Assembly: GCA_031425195.1 (NCBI GenBank)
Contig: JANPIX010000009.1
Coordinates: 248,001-312,000 of the forward strand
From: JANPIX01 sp031425195
GTDB taxonomy: Bacteria; Pseudomonadota; Alphaproteobacteria; Rhodobacterales; Rhodobacteraceae
Direction: 5' to 3'
DNA: 64,000 nt
Positions 19,361 to 28,790 of the stretch are shown piece by piece (position 1 is the first letter of the stretch; the number at the start of each line of letters is the position of its first letter). The translations under genes were made by a program, and so were the position numbers. The notes under the pieces are model-generated. The model ran no database searches and was not told where the DNA came from. It saw only the letters and a list, made by a program, of their open reading frames with translations.

Positions 19361-20463
19361 GACACGACCCGAAGGTTGGGCGATAACGGCACCGACGCCA
19401 GACCGCGGCTGAGATAGGGGTCACCTGCAATCGGGCCGGTGGCGCGGATCGTCTGGAATGCCCCACCCCGGACCTGTGCGATCAACACAGGCAGACGCGT
19501 GTGATGCGTTTCGGCGTCGATCACGCCCGATGCATCAGCCCGCAGCAATTCGGCAAGGCTGGCATTTTCGGCCCCCGGCCGGCGGTTCAGCAACCGCCCA
19601 AGTTCCCACACCGCGGCAAACGCCGCTGCCTCATGCGATGATCCGAAGGTGGTCGCGCGGGCATCCGGCCAGCCCATTGCCCCGCGAAAATACGGGCCTG
19701 CCGCGATCAAACCTTCGGCGGCGTCGCCGAGTGCGGGAAATTCGCATTCCGTCATGTTGCACGACAGAACCGGGCAATTCTGCGGGGTGAAATGCGCGTC
19801 AGCCTTGCCCAAGGACCGGTAGGCCGCCAGAAATTCATAGGACGATGGCCCGATCAGGGAATTCAGGATGAAATCAGGCCGCGTCACGCGAATTTCCTCG
19901 ATCATCCGCGCCACGTCGCGCGACCCGATCTGCAAATACCGCTCGCCCAGAATGGCCCCGCCTGCACCTGTCACGATTTCGCGGGCAAGGCGGTTCATCT
20001 CCCAGCCCCAGATATAGTTCGACCCGGTCAGATAGGCGCGGCTTCCATAAACCGGAAGCGCCCAGTCCAGCAGAGGAACAAGGTGCTGGTTTGGGCAGGC
20101 ATGAGTATAGACGACGTGATCAGACGCCTCGAACCCTTCATAAGGCACGCTGTACCAAAGCGTGCCGCCGTGCCGCTCCATCGTGGGAATGACTTCCTTG
20201 CGGCTCCACGAGGTGACGCAGCCGATGATATGGCGGGCCGATGTGTCACGCAGGATCTGCTCGCCCAGCGCGGCATAGTGATCGACATTGCCTGCAGGGT
20301 CGCGTTCCACCGGGACAAAGGTGATGTCATGGTCGGGGTCCGCATTGATGTGGGCCACGGCAGCCAGCACACCGGAACGGCACGCCTCCGAAATCAGGGA
20401 ATAGTTGCCCGACCGCGAATAAAGCACGCCAAGTTCGATACGCCGTTTGCCCGTCTGATCCAA
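19357..20463 (-). CDS. amiC: AmiC-like amide-sensing regulator (periplasmic-binding-protein fold, no signal peptide)
   Basis: A 368-residue type I binding-protein-fold protein related to AmiC and urea-binding UrtA (I-E-L-G-V-L-Y-S-R-S-G at the start, then T-Y/S-E-x-C-R-S-G; G-S-N-Y-I-W-G-W-E-M-N-R near residue 145). There is no signal peptide, so it should stay in the cytoplasm, as AmiC does, holding AmiR inactive until an amide binds. The start is a TTG at 20463 with GAGGGA at proper spacing; no ATG fits. It is the first gene of a seven-gene amide operon (amiC, amiR, two permeases, binding protein, formamidase, dual ATPase). The ligand is inferred from context. Confidence 0.88.
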   Translation of the reverse strand: MDQTGKRRIELGVLYSRSGNYSLISEACRSGVLAAVAHINADPDHDITFVPVERDPAGNVDHYAALGEQILRDTSARHIIGCVTSWSRKEVIPTMERHGGTLWYSVPYEGFEASDHVVYTHACPNQHLVPLLDWALPVYGSRAYLTGSNYIWGWEMNRLAREIVTGAGGAILGERYLQIGSRDVARMIEEIRVTRPDFILNSLIGPSSYEFLAAYRSLGKADAHFTPQNCPVLSCNMTECEFPALGDAAEGLIAAGPYFRGAMGWPDARATTFGSSHEAAAFAAVWELGRLLNRRPGAENASLAELLRADASGVIDAETHHTRLPVLIAQVRGGAFQTIRATGPIAGDPYLSRGLASVPLSPNLRVVS

Positions 20464-20481
20464 CGATCCCTCGTCCCGAAT

Positions 20482-20526
20482 AAAAAAAGCCCTGACGCGA
20501 TCCCGCTGTGGGTCGCATCCAGGGCT
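20482..20526 (-). terminator. Leader terminator before amiC, probable ANTAR/AmiR antitermination target
   Basis: On the minus strand an AGCCCTG arm and a CAGGGCT arm enclose a long stem and are followed by seven Ts (20482-20488). The inner stem closes on a six-base loop, ACAGCG, with A at position 1 and G at position 4; known ANTAR target hairpins have hexaloops with A and G at these positions. There is one C-A mismatch, a G-T wobble and one bulged G. The T-run ends only 18 bases before the TTG of amiC, so termination here would silence the whole operon unless antiterminated. A possible first hairpin, CGGC-GCAAA-GCCG, lies just upstream. Confidence 0.75.
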
Positions 20527-20833
20527 TGATTGCCAATCGGCTTTGCGCCGTCATGTTTCACCACACTGTGCCGGACTGGCTTGCCAGTCAATACGTCATC
20601 AGGGGGTGGCGATGGCACAGCCCACTATGCGCGCGGAATAGGCGGCTGCGACGGCATTTGCCTACGTTTTTAGCAAAATGTCGGTAATCCGTCGGAATAT
20701 CGGGTCATTCGCCCGTGCCTTTGCCTGAATTCCGGGCAACAATGATGTGAATGAACGTCACCCCTGTGCAATCCTGCCGGACCCGGACACAGTGACAGGG
20801 AATCCGCGACCGCCCGTGCGAAAGAAACGCCCC
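20527..20833. promoter_or_regulatory. Divergent intergenic region: amiC leader and transglutaminase promoter
   Basis: About 300 bases without a gene. On the minus side it carries the amiC leader, including a perfect GACTGGC/GCCAGTC inverted repeat (about 20575-20591) and the small CGGC/GCCG hairpin. The part around 20640-20690 is comparatively AT-rich and is the best place for both promoters. A frame in line with the plus-strand transglutaminase reaches back to 20747 but lacks family similarity there. Confidence 0.5.
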
Positions 20834-23800
20834 ATGTCCATTCTTGCCAGTATCCGCCACCTAACCCATTACATCTATGACCGTCCGGTGACCCTTGGAC
20901 CGCAGATCGTCCGCCTGCGGCCCGCACCGCACAGCCGCACGCGGGTCGTATCCCATTCGCTCAAGGTGACGCCGGCCAATCACTTCGTGAATTACCAGCA
21001 AGACCCTTATGGCAACTGGCTGGCGCGGTATGTGTTTCCCGACCCGGTGACGGAGTTTCGGATCGAGGTCGATCTGACCGCCGACATGACGGTCTACAAC
21101 CCGTTCGACTTTTTCGTGGAGGCGAGCGCCGAAACCTGGCCGTTCACCTATCCCGCCGATCTGGCCGACGATCTGGTGATCTACCGGAACTGCAAACCCG
21201 CCGGGCCGCTGTTGCAGGCGTTCCTTGGCCGGGTTCCGCGCGAACCGCTGCGCACGATTGATTTCATCGTCCGCCTGAATGCGCAGCTGGCAGCCGAAAT
21301 CGGCTATGTGATCCGGATGGAACCGGGCGTTCAGACGCCCGAGGAAACGCTTGGTCTGGCCAAGGGATCCTGCCGTGACACCAGTTGGCTGCTGGTGGAG
21401 GCGCTGCGCCATCTCGGCTTTGCCGCGCGGTTTGTGTCGGGCTATCTAATTCAGTTGAAACCGGATCTCGTGGCAATCGAAGGCCCGGCGGGCACCGCCC
21501 AAGACTTTACTGATCTGCATGCCTGGTGCGAGGTTTATCTGCCCGGCGCGGGCTGGATCGGGCTTGACCCGACAAGTGGCCTTCTGACCGGCGAAAGCCA
21601 CATCCCCCTGTCCGCCACGCCCCACTACAGCAATGCCGCGCCGATTTCGGGGCTGGCCAGTGCGGCGCAGGTCACGTTCGATTTCGACATGACCGTGACG
21701 CGCGTGGCCGAACATCCCCGCATCACCAAACCCTTTTCTGACGCGGCGTGGGATGACCTTAACGCCTTGGGGCACAAGGTGGATGCGGCGCTGGCGGCGG
21801 GCGATGTGCGCCTGACCATGGGGGGCGAGCCGACGTTCGTGTCGATCGACGATTTCGAGGCAGGCGAATGGACAAGCGATGCCGTGGGCCCGACCAAACG
21901 CGTTTTCGCCGATGCCTTGATACGCCGCCTGCAGTCGACTTTTGCACCGGGCGGGTTCCTGCATTACGGGCAGGGCAAGTGGTATCCGGGAGAAACCCTG
22001 CCGCGCTGGACCTTTTCGCTGTACTGGCGGCGCGATGGAAAGCCGATCTGGCATGACCCTGCCCTGATCGCGCCCGAAAACACCACGGAAACGGCAACAC
22101 CCGAACAGGCGCAAAGCCTGTTGCAGACCATGGCGGGGACGCTGGGCCTGCCCACCGAAAACGTGTTTGCGGCCTATGAAGACCCCGCCGAATGGATCGT
22201 GAAGGAAGGCAATCTTCCCGACAACGTCACACCGCAGAATTCCAAGTTGAAAGACCCCGAAGAACGCAACCGCATGGCGCGCGTGTTCGGGCGCGGCCTG
22301 ACCGAACCGTCGGGATTTGTGCTGCCCGTGCAGCGCTGGCAGGCACAGGCACAACCGACCTGGATCTCGGAAAAATGGACCCTGCGGCGCGGGCATCTGT
22401 TTCTGGTGCCGGGCGACAGCCCTGTCGGCTATCGCCTGCCGCTGGGGTCGCTGCCCTATGTCAAACCGTCCGATTACCCTCATATCCACCCCGCCGATCC
22501 GTTTGATACCCGAGGCGATCTTCCCGATCTGTCCCCCGTGGGCGAAGTGCAGGCGGGCGGCCCGCGACAGGCGATTTCGGCCTTTACCGCCGCCGAACCC
22601 GTGCAGGACCGCACCGAACAGGTGATATCCGACGTGGCAGGCCGGGTGCGCACAGCGATTTCGGTAGAGCCGCGCGACGGCCGTCTGTGCGTGTTCATGC
22701 CACCGGTAGAGAAGGTGGAAGATTACCTTGAACTTGTGGCCGCCGCCGAGGCTGCCGCGCGCGCGCATGGCCTGCCGGTACACATCGAAGGGTACGGTCC
22801 CCCGAATGACCCGCGCCTGAACGTGATCCGCGTGGCCCCCGACCCCGGCGTGATCGAGGTAAACGTTCACCCTGCGCACAACTGGTCTGAAACCGTCGCA
22901 ATCACCGAAGCGGTGTATGAGGCGGCACGGCAGCTTCGCCTTGGGGCCGACAAGTTCATGATCGACGGCAAGCATACCGGCACGGGCGGGGGCAACCACG
23001 TCGTCGTGGGCGGCGTGACGCCCGCTGACAGCCCGTTCCTGCGCAGGCCTGACCTTCTGGCCAGCCTGATCCTGCACTGGCAGCGCCATCCCAGCCTGTC
23101 TTACCTGTTTTCCGGCCTGTTCATCGGACCGACAAGTCAGGCCCCGCGCATCGACGAGGCGCGGATGGATTCGCTTTACGAACTGGAAATTGCGCTGGCG
23201 CAGATTCCGGTGCCCGGCGCAGGCCCGGCCCCTGCCCCCTGGCTGGTGGACAGGTTGTTGCGCAACCTGCTGGTGGATGTCACCGGCAACACGCACCGCG
23301 CCGAGATTTGCATCGACAAGCTTTATTCCCCCGATGGTCCGACGGGGCGGCTGGGTCTGGTGGAGTTTCGCGGCTTCGAGATGCCGCCCAACCCGCGCAT
23401 GAGCCTGGCACAGCAGTTGCTAATCCGCGCCCTGATTGCGCGCATGTGGCAAAACCCCTTGAAGGGCAGTCTGACGCGCTGGGGCACGACGCTGGCCGAC
23501 CGTTTCATGCTGCCGCATTTCGTCTGGGCCGATTTTCTGGATGTGCTGGCCGATCTGCGGCAGAACGGGCTGGACCTCAGCCCTGACTGGTTTCTCGCTC
23601 AGGCTGAATTCCGCTTTCCCTTTTGCGGCGAAATAACCGTCGAAGGCGTGACGCTGGAACTGCGACAGGCGTTGGAGCCATGGCATGTGCTGGGGGAAAC
23701 CGGGGCCATCGGCGGCACTGTCCGCTATACCGACAGTTCCGTCGAACGTCTGCAGGCCAAACTGACGGCAGGCGATCCGGGCCGGTATGCCGTCACCTGC

Positions 23801-24163
23801 AACCGTCGGAAACTGCCCCTGCAGGCCACGGGCACGGCGGGCGTTTCAGTGGCAGGGGTGCGGTACAAGGCATGGCAACCGCCTCTTGCGCTCCACCCGG
23901 CGCTGCCGGTGAATGCGCCCCTGACATTCGACATTTACGACACATGGACAGGCCGGGCACTGGGTGGGTGCACCTATCATGTGGCCCATCCGGGCGGGCG
24001 CAACTATGACACCTTCCCCGTCAACAGCAACGAGGCCGAGGCGCGCCGCCTTGCCCGGTTTGAACCTTATGGCCATACTGCGGGTTCGTATGAACCGATC
24101 CCCGAAACCCCGCACCCCGAGTTCCCCATGACGCTGGACCTGCGCCGCCCGCCGCATCTGTGA
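20834..24163 (+). CDS. Transglutaminase family protein with DUF2126 (large form)
   Basis: About 1109 residues. The N-terminal ~290 residues are a bacterial transglutaminase-like cysteine protease domain starting L-T-H-Y-I-Y-D-R-P-V; the catalytic Cys is in G-S-C-R-D-T-S-W, the His in D-L-H-A-W-C-E-V-Y, and the Asp in G-L-D-P-T-S-G. The rest is the long DUF2126 region, with R-L-T-M-G-G-E-P-T-F-V-S and a G-T-G-G-G-N-H motif in the second half, a region thought to be enzymatic but uncharacterised. ATG 20834 gives the normal family length. Its stop overlaps the ATP-grasp/alpha-E gene (TGATG). The cluster is predicted from comparative genomics to make or cut peptide-like bonds; no experimental role is known to me. 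Confidence 0.92.
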   Translation: MSILASIRHLTHYIYDRPVTLGPQIVRLRPAPHSRTRVVSHSLKVTPANHFVNYQQDPYGNWLARYVFPDPVTEFRIEVDLTADMTVYNPFDFFVEASAETWPFTYPADLADDLVIYRNCKPAGPLLQAFLGRVPREPLRTIDFIVRLNAQLAAEIGYVIRMEPGVQTPEETLGLAKGSCRDTSWLLVEALRHLGFAARFVSGYLIQLKPDLVAIEGPAGTAQDFTDLHAWCEVYLPGAGWIGLDPTSGLLTGESHIPLSATPHYSNAAPISGLASAAQVTFDFDMTVTRVAEHPRITKPFSDAAWDDLNALGHKVDAALAAGDVRLTMGGEPTFVSIDDFEAGEWTSDAVGPTKRVFADALIRRLQSTFAPGGFLHYGQGKWYPGETLPRWTFSLYWRRDGKPIWHDPALIAPENTTETATPEQAQSLLQTMAGTLGLPTENVFAAYEDPAEWIVKEGNLPDNVTPQNSKLKDPEERNRMARVFGRGLTEPSGFVLPVQRWQAQAQPTWISEKWTLRRGHLFLVPGDSPVGYRLPLGSLPYVKPSDYPHIHPADPFDTRGDLPDLSPVGEVQAGGPRQAISAFTAAEPVQDRTEQVISDVAGRVRTAISVEPRDGRLCVFMPPVEKVEDYLELVAAAEAAARAHGLPVHIEGYGPPNDPRLNVIRVAPDPGVIEVNVHPAHNWSETVAITEAVYEAARQLRLGADKFMIDGKHTGTGGGNHVVVGGVTPADSPFLRRPDLLASLILHWQRHPSLSYLFSGLFIGPTSQAPRIDEARMDSLYELEIALAQIPVPGAGPAPAPWLVDRLLRNLLVDVTGNTHRAEICIDKLYSPDGPTGRLGLVEFRGFEMPPNPRMSLAQQLLIRALIARMWQNPLKGSLTRWGTTLADRFMLPHFVWADFLDVLADLRQNGLDLSPDWFLAQAEFRFPFCGEITVEGVTLELRQALEPWHVLGETGAIGGTVRYTDSSVERLQAKLTAGDPGRYAVTCNRRKLPLQATGTAGVSVAGVRYKAWQPPLALHPALPVNAPLTFDIYDTWTGRALGGCTYHVAHPGGRNYDTFPVNSNEAEARRLARFEPYGHTAGSYEPIPETPHPEFPMTLDLRRPPHL

Positions 24164-26559
24164 TGCCCACAAGGACGAAACCCGCACCAGTGGCCAGCGG
24201 GCTCTTCTCGCGCTATCGCCCGTTGCACGGCGTGCCTGACGAGTTGGTGGATGCTGACGGGCGGATGCGGCCGGGCTGGGCGCGGCTGATTGCGCATATG
24301 TCGGCGCTGACGCCTGCCGAACTTGCCGAAGATTTCGCGCGGGGTGACCAGCATCTGGCGGACACCGGCGTGTTCTTTCGCACCTACGGCACCCAGACAG
24401 GCGCCGCGCGGGACTGGCCGTTCAGCGCCATGCCCATCATCCTTGCCGAAGCGGAATGGCGCGGGATCGAGGCAGCACTTGTGCAGCGTGCCGACCTGAT
24501 GGAACAGGTTGCGGCCGACCTTTACGGTGAAAACCATCTGGTTCGCGACGGGCATCTTCCCGCAACGCTGATGGCACAGAACCCCGAATGGCTGCACCCG
24601 ATGGTGGGCGTCGTGCCGCGATCCGGGCATTTCCTGCATTTCATGGCCTTTGAAATCGGGCGCGGCCCGGATGGCGGCTGGTGGGTTCTGTCAGACCGTA
24701 CCGATGCGCCGTCGGGTGCCGGCTTTGCCCTTGAAAACCGCGTTGCCGCATCCCGGGTCTTTCCCGACATTTACCGCGACGCCAATGTCCACCGGCTTGC
24801 CGGTTTTTTCCGGTCGCTGCGCGACACGCTGGAACGCCTGCGCCAGCAACCCACGTCACGGGTGGGCATCCTGACCCCCGGACCGATGACCGATACCTAT
24901 TACGAACAGGCCTATATCGCCCGTTACCTTGGCCTCAGCCTGCTGGAGGGCGAGGATCTGATCGTCGAACAGGATCAGCTTCGCATCCGCACAGTGGAAG
25001 GGCTGGCCCCCGTCGACGTGTTGTGGCGGCGGATGGACGGGATCTGGTCCGACCCCCTTGAACTGCGCGAAGACAGCCAGATCGGCACGCCGGGCCTGAT
25101 GTCGACGGTGCGGGCGGGCAATGTGACCATGGTCAATGCGTTGGGGGTGGGCGTTCTGGAAACGCAGGCCCTGATGGCCTTTCTGCCCAAGATATGCCGG
25201 GTTCTGACGGGGCGGGGCCTTTTGATGCCAAACGTCGCGACATGGTGGTGCGGTCAGACACGCGAATTCGCCCATGTCCGCGCCAACGCGGCGCGGATGA
25301 TGATCGGCCCTGCGATGGCGACCCGGATGCCCTATGAAACCGGCGCGCTGCATGCCGTGGGCGGGCAGATGCGCGGAGGCGGCGATCACACGGAACTGGA
25401 CGACTGGCTGACCGACAATGCAGGCCACCTTGTGGGCAAGGAACTGGTCACCCTGTCCACCACGCCCGTCTATGAAAACGGTGCCCTTGTGCCGCGACCG
25501 ATGTCCCTGCGCGTGTTTCTGGCGCGCACGCCGGGTGGCTGGCAGATGATGCCGGGCGGTTTCGCCCGCATTGGTGCAAGCGAGGATACCACCGCCATTT
25601 CGATGCACCACGGCGGCGCTGTCGCGGATGTCTGGATCGTCAGCGACACGCCGGTGGAACCCGTCAGCATGCTCGACCCGCCACAGGCGCCGTTTGTGCG
25701 GGCCGGTGCAGGGCCGCTGCCAAGCCGCGCTGCCGACAATCTGTTCTGGCTGGGCCGTTATGTGGAACGCACCGAAGGGTTGCTGCGGCTGACCCGCGCC
25801 TACCACAGCCGCCTGCAGGAGGCCGCGACCGAACCCTTGCTGACCACCATCCGCAAGCGGCTGACAACCTATCAGGTGGACGCAGACGAAAGTTTTCCCA
25901 AGGGGCTGCTGTCGTCCCTGTCGGCTGCCGTGTACAGCGCGGGCAATATCCGCGACCGTTTCAGCGTGGATGGCTGGGCCGCGCTCAAGGACATGGAAAA
26001 GTCGATGGCGCGCATCGCCCAGACCACCGAACCCGGCAGCGACGCCGCCCATGTGATGAGCGTTATGCTGCGCAAGATTGCGGGTTTTTCGGGGCTGGTG
26101 CATGACAACATGTATCGCACGTCGGGGTGGCAGTTCCTGACCATCGGGCGGTCGCTGGAACGGGCTGCGATGATGGTCGATGTCCTGACTGAATTTGCCG
26201 ACCCGGCGGCCCCTGCAGGCGGCCTTGATCTGGCGATCGAAGTGGGGGACAGCATCATGGTCCACCGCCAGCGCTATGCCGTGTTTACGCGGCGCGAAAG
26301 CGTGATCGACCTTCTGGCGCTGGACGAAAGCAACCCCCGTTCTGTCCGGTTTCAGCTGGATGTGCTGCGCGACAGGATGCGCGATCTGCGGGCGTATAAC
26401 ACGCAGACGGGCCGCATCCGGTTTGACCGCAGGGTGCTTGCCGTGCGCCGGTCGCTGGCAGGGCAAACAGTCGATAGTCTTGACACTGCTGCGCTGCGGG
26501 CGATCTACCGTCAGATCCTTGGGCTGACCGACGCGCTTCACGACGCGTTCATGCATTAG
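24163..26559 (+). CDS. Fused circularly permuted type 2 ATP-grasp and alpha-E domain protein
   Basis: A 798-residue fusion. Residues ~1-500 form the circularly permuted ATP-grasp (V-G-I-L-T-P-G-P-x-x-D-T-Y-Y-E, W-R-R-M-D, M-V-N-A-L-G-V-G-V-L-E, M-P-N-V-A-T-W-W). Residues ~515-798 are an alpha-E domain beginning S-R-A-A-D-N-L-F-W-L-G-R-Y-V-E-R-T-E. ATP-grasp enzymes of this group are predicted peptide or amide ligases; alpha-E is an all-helical partner of unknown action. In the paralogous cluster at 58589-60956 the same two parts are separate genes. The ATG at 24163 shares bases with the preceding stop; a GTG one codon earlier is possible. Confidence 0.92.
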   Translation: MPTRTKPAPVASGLFSRYRPLHGVPDELVDADGRMRPGWARLIAHMSALTPAELAEDFARGDQHLADTGVFFRTYGTQTGAARDWPFSAMPIILAEAEWRGIEAALVQRADLMEQVAADLYGENHLVRDGHLPATLMAQNPEWLHPMVGVVPRSGHFLHFMAFEIGRGPDGGWWVLSDRTDAPSGAGFALENRVAASRVFPDIYRDANVHRLAGFFRSLRDTLERLRQQPTSRVGILTPGPMTDTYYEQAYIARYLGLSLLEGEDLIVEQDQLRIRTVEGLAPVDVLWRRMDGIWSDPLELREDSQIGTPGLMSTVRAGNVTMVNALGVGVLETQALMAFLPKICRVLTGRGLLMPNVATWWCGQTREFAHVRANAARMMIGPAMATRMPYETGALHAVGGQMRGGGDHTELDDWLTDNAGHLVGKELVTLSTTPVYENGALVPRPMSLRVFLARTPGGWQMMPGGFARIGASEDTTAISMHHGGAVADVWIVSDTPVEPVSMLDPPQAPFVRAGAGPLPSRAADNLFWLGRYVERTEGLLRLTRAYHSRLQEAATEPLLTTIRKRLTTYQVDADESFPKGLLSSLSAAVYSAGNIRDRFSVDGWAALKDMEKSMARIAQTTEPGSDAAHVMSVMLRKIAGFSGLVHDNMYRTSGWQFLTIGRSLERAAMMVDVLTEFADPAAPAGGLDLAIEVGDSIMVHRQRYAVFTRRESVIDLLALDESNPRSVRFQLDVLRDRMRDLRAYNTQTGRIRFDRRVLAVRRSLAGQTVDSLDTAALRAIYRQILGLTDALHDAFMH

Positions 26560-26570
26560 GCGAACCTGCG

Positions 26571-27452
26571 GTGATCTACGACATCAAGATGCGCGTCACG
26601 CATGACTATGGCACCCCTGCCGTGGGAGGGCGACATGTACTTTGCATGATGCCGATCAACATCGCCGGTGTGCAGCAAGTGTTGACGGGTCAGGTGCGAA
26701 TCACGCCGACGCCGGACGAACGCATCGACAGGGTCGATTTCTTTGGCAACCACGTGACAGAATTCAGTTGCCGCGCACCGCACGACCGCATGGTGGTCGC
26801 CCTGACGGCGCGGGTCGATTGTCTGTCCGGTGCAGACCTGGCTGCGGGGCAGACGCGCGTTGACGCCTTGCCGGGCCATCTTGACCAGTGCCGCAACCTT
26901 GGCGCGGCCTCGCCGCTGCATTTCCTGTCGCCGTCGTTCCGCGTGCCGCTGGACAAGGGGATGGCTGCCTTCGCGCGGGCCGAAGTTTCCCCGTCGATGA
27001 TTGCCTCAGATGCCGTGATCGCCGTCGGGCGCGCGTTGCACCGGTACATGCGCTTTGACACGCGCGCCACCGAAGTGGACACGACCGCCGCCGAAGCCTT
27101 TCGCAAGCGCAAGGGCGTATGTCAGGATTATTCACATATCATGATCGCCGCCCTGCGTGGCATCGGCATTCCCGCAGGCTATGTCAGCGGCTTTCTGCGG
27201 ACGTTGCCACCGCCGGGCAAACCCCGGCTTGAAGGGGCCGATGCGATGCATGCCTGGGTGCGGGCCTGGTGTGGCCCCGATCTGGGCTGGATTGCGTTCG
27301 ATCCCACCAATGACCGGCTGGCGGGCGAGGATCATGTGGTTGTGGCTTATGGCCGTGATTATGCCGACGTGGCCCCAGTTCGCGGCAGGCTGCGGATCGC
27401 GGGGCGGCAAAAAACGCTGCAGGCCGTTGACGTGGTGCCTGTGACAGCCTGA
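26571..27452 (+). CDS. Transglutaminase-like cysteine protease family protein
   Basis: A 293-residue transglutaminase-like protein starting with GTG 11 bases after the ATP-grasp/alpha-E stop. The catalytic triad is intact: Cys in R-K-G-V-C-Q-D-Y-S-H, His in D-A-M-H-A-W-V-R-A-W, Asp in W-I-A-F-D-P-T-N. The N-terminal ~150 residues are the beta-rich domain common to these proteins. No signal peptide is seen, so it acts in the cytoplasm. It is the third gene of this cluster and paralogous to the gene at 57780-58589. A C-T-G-A-C-C/G-G-T-C-A-G hairpin overlaps its stop but has no T-run. Confidence 0.9.
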   Translation: MIYDIKMRVTHDYGTPAVGGRHVLCMMPINIAGVQQVLTGQVRITPTPDERIDRVDFFGNHVTEFSCRAPHDRMVVALTARVDCLSGADLAAGQTRVDALPGHLDQCRNLGAASPLHFLSPSFRVPLDKGMAAFARAEVSPSMIASDAVIAVGRALHRYMRFDTRATEVDTTAAEAFRKRKGVCQDYSHIMIAALRGIGIPAGYVSGFLRTLPPPGKPRLEGADAMHAWVRAWCGPDLGWIAFDPTNDRLAGEDHVVVAYGRDYADVAPVRGRLRIAGRQKTLQAVDVVPVTA

Positions 27453-27668
27453 CCAGAACGAAGGTCAGACCCGTATACCTTTGGTTGATCAGGGCGAATG
27501 CATATTCCCCATGGGCAATTGGTAGGGTATGACGCGCGGGTGAACCATTGGGGCGTTGTGCAGGTTCGCTATCTGCCAGGTGATGTCAGGGGATTTGCCC
27601 CGTCCACCCGGCATACCGATAAGCGGTGCCAGGCGTCAGACTGAATTGTATCAAGGGGAACTTGGAAT

Positions 27669-28790
27669 ATGGCATCGTTATTCACAGCACATCGTGTGAC
27701 GGCGGTTGTCGTTCTGGTCGCAGCGGCAGCTTGGGTGATCACGGGCGAGTTTTCTGCCGTCGGAAGTGAAGAGCCGTCCGAGGCCGAGGCGGTTGCAGAA
27801 ACCACGGCCACCCCCGTTGCGGCACCCTTGCGCACAGTCGGTGCCGTCGTACCGGTGTTTGCGGATTATGCGCGTGAAATCCGGGTGTCCGGTGCAACCG
27901 AGGCGGACAAAAGCGCCGTTCTTGCCGCCCGAGCAGACGGAATCGTGCAGCAACTTGATGTTGTTCAGGGCCAGACAGTATCGCAGGATACGCTGGTGAT
28001 GCGGCTTGAGGCGGCAGAGGCCGAGGCCGGGGTCCGCACCGCGCTGTCATCGCTTGAAAAAGCCACGCAGGAACTTGAAGTGGGCGAAGCCTTGTCCGCC
28101 AAGGGAAGCCTGTCGGATCTGGAACTGACCTCGCGCCGCGCCACCAAGGCCGCAGCGGAGGCGGCACTTAGCCAGGCGCAGGCTGCCGCCGACAGAATGG
28201 TGCTGAACGCGCCGTTTTCGGGGACGGTTGACAGCGTGGATATCGAAGTCGGCGAATGGGTCCAGTCCGGCACGGCAATCGCCACACTTCTGTCGCTCGA
28301 CCCGATCGTGGTCAAGGCCGAGGTGAGCGAGCGTGACGTAGGCCACGTCAAGGTTGGGGACGAGGCGCTGGTGCGTCTGGTCACCGGCACGGAATTGCAG
28401 GGCACGGTACGCCATGTTGCGCGGCAGGCGTCGCAACAGACGCGGACCTTTGTGATCGACGTGGCCCTGCCGAACCCGGACGGTGAAATCCCCGCGGGCA
28501 TCACTGCCGAAGTGCGCCTGTTCGCCCCGCCACAGCCCGCCATCACCGTGCCGCGCTCCGTGCTGACGCTGTCGGAAGACGGTGCCATCGGCGTGCGCGT
28601 CGTGGGGGCTGACAACATCGCCCAGTTCGCGCCCGTCGACATCATCGAGGACGGCGAGGACGGTCTTGTGATTTCCGGAGTGCCCAAGGACATGCGCATC
28701 ATCGTGGCGGGACAGGATCTGATCCGCGATGGTGACAGCGTGACCGTGATGGAAGTGACTGCCGCGCAGGCAGCAGAGGCCTTGCCATGA
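27669..28790 (+). CDS. RND efflux periplasmic adaptor subunit (membrane fusion protein)
   Basis: A 373-residue MFP-family adaptor with an N-terminal signal anchor (residues ~8-28), a biotinyl-lipoyl-like part (A-D-G-I-V-Q-Q-L-D-V-V-Q-G-Q-T-V), a short helical hairpin (about 110-165), the other lipoyl half (L-N-A-P-F-S-G-T-V-D-S-V), and a beta-barrel (S-E-R-D-V-G-H-V-K-V-G). It bridges the pump to an outer-membrane channel. No TolC-like gene is adjacent. Its stop overlaps the pump start by four bases. The 216-bp gap upstream should hold the promoter; no regulator gene is next to it. Confidence 0.93.
   Translation: MASLFTAHRVTAVVVLVAAAAWVITGEFSAVGSEEPSEAEAVAETTATPVAAPLRTVGAVVPVFADYAREIRVSGATEADKSAVLAARADGIVQQLDVVQGQTVSQDTLVMRLEAAEAEAGVRTALSSLEKATQELEVGEALSAKGSLSDLELTSRRATKAAAEAALSQAQAAADRMVLNAPFSGTVDSVDIEVGEWVQSGTAIATLLSLDPIVVKAEVSERDVGHVKVGDEALVRLVTGTELQGTVRHVARQASQQTRTFVIDVALPNPDGEIPAGITAEVRLFAPPQPAITVPRSVLTLSEDGAIGVRVVGADNIAQFAPVDIIEDGEDGLVISGVPKDMRIIVAGQDLIRDGDSVTVMEVTAAQAAEALP

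Noticed and set aside
21446..23296. 616-codon minus-strand frame inside the DUF2126 gene
   Set aside because: Antisense shadow of a well-supported transglutaminase/DUF2126 protein; no motif, low-complexity composition.
24856..26556. 566-codon minus-strand frame
   Set aside because: Antisense shadow of the ATP-grasp/alpha-E fusion.
27449..27468. Terminator after the transglutaminase gene
   Set aside because: CTGACC/GGTCAG can pair, but there is no T-run after the stem on the plus strand.
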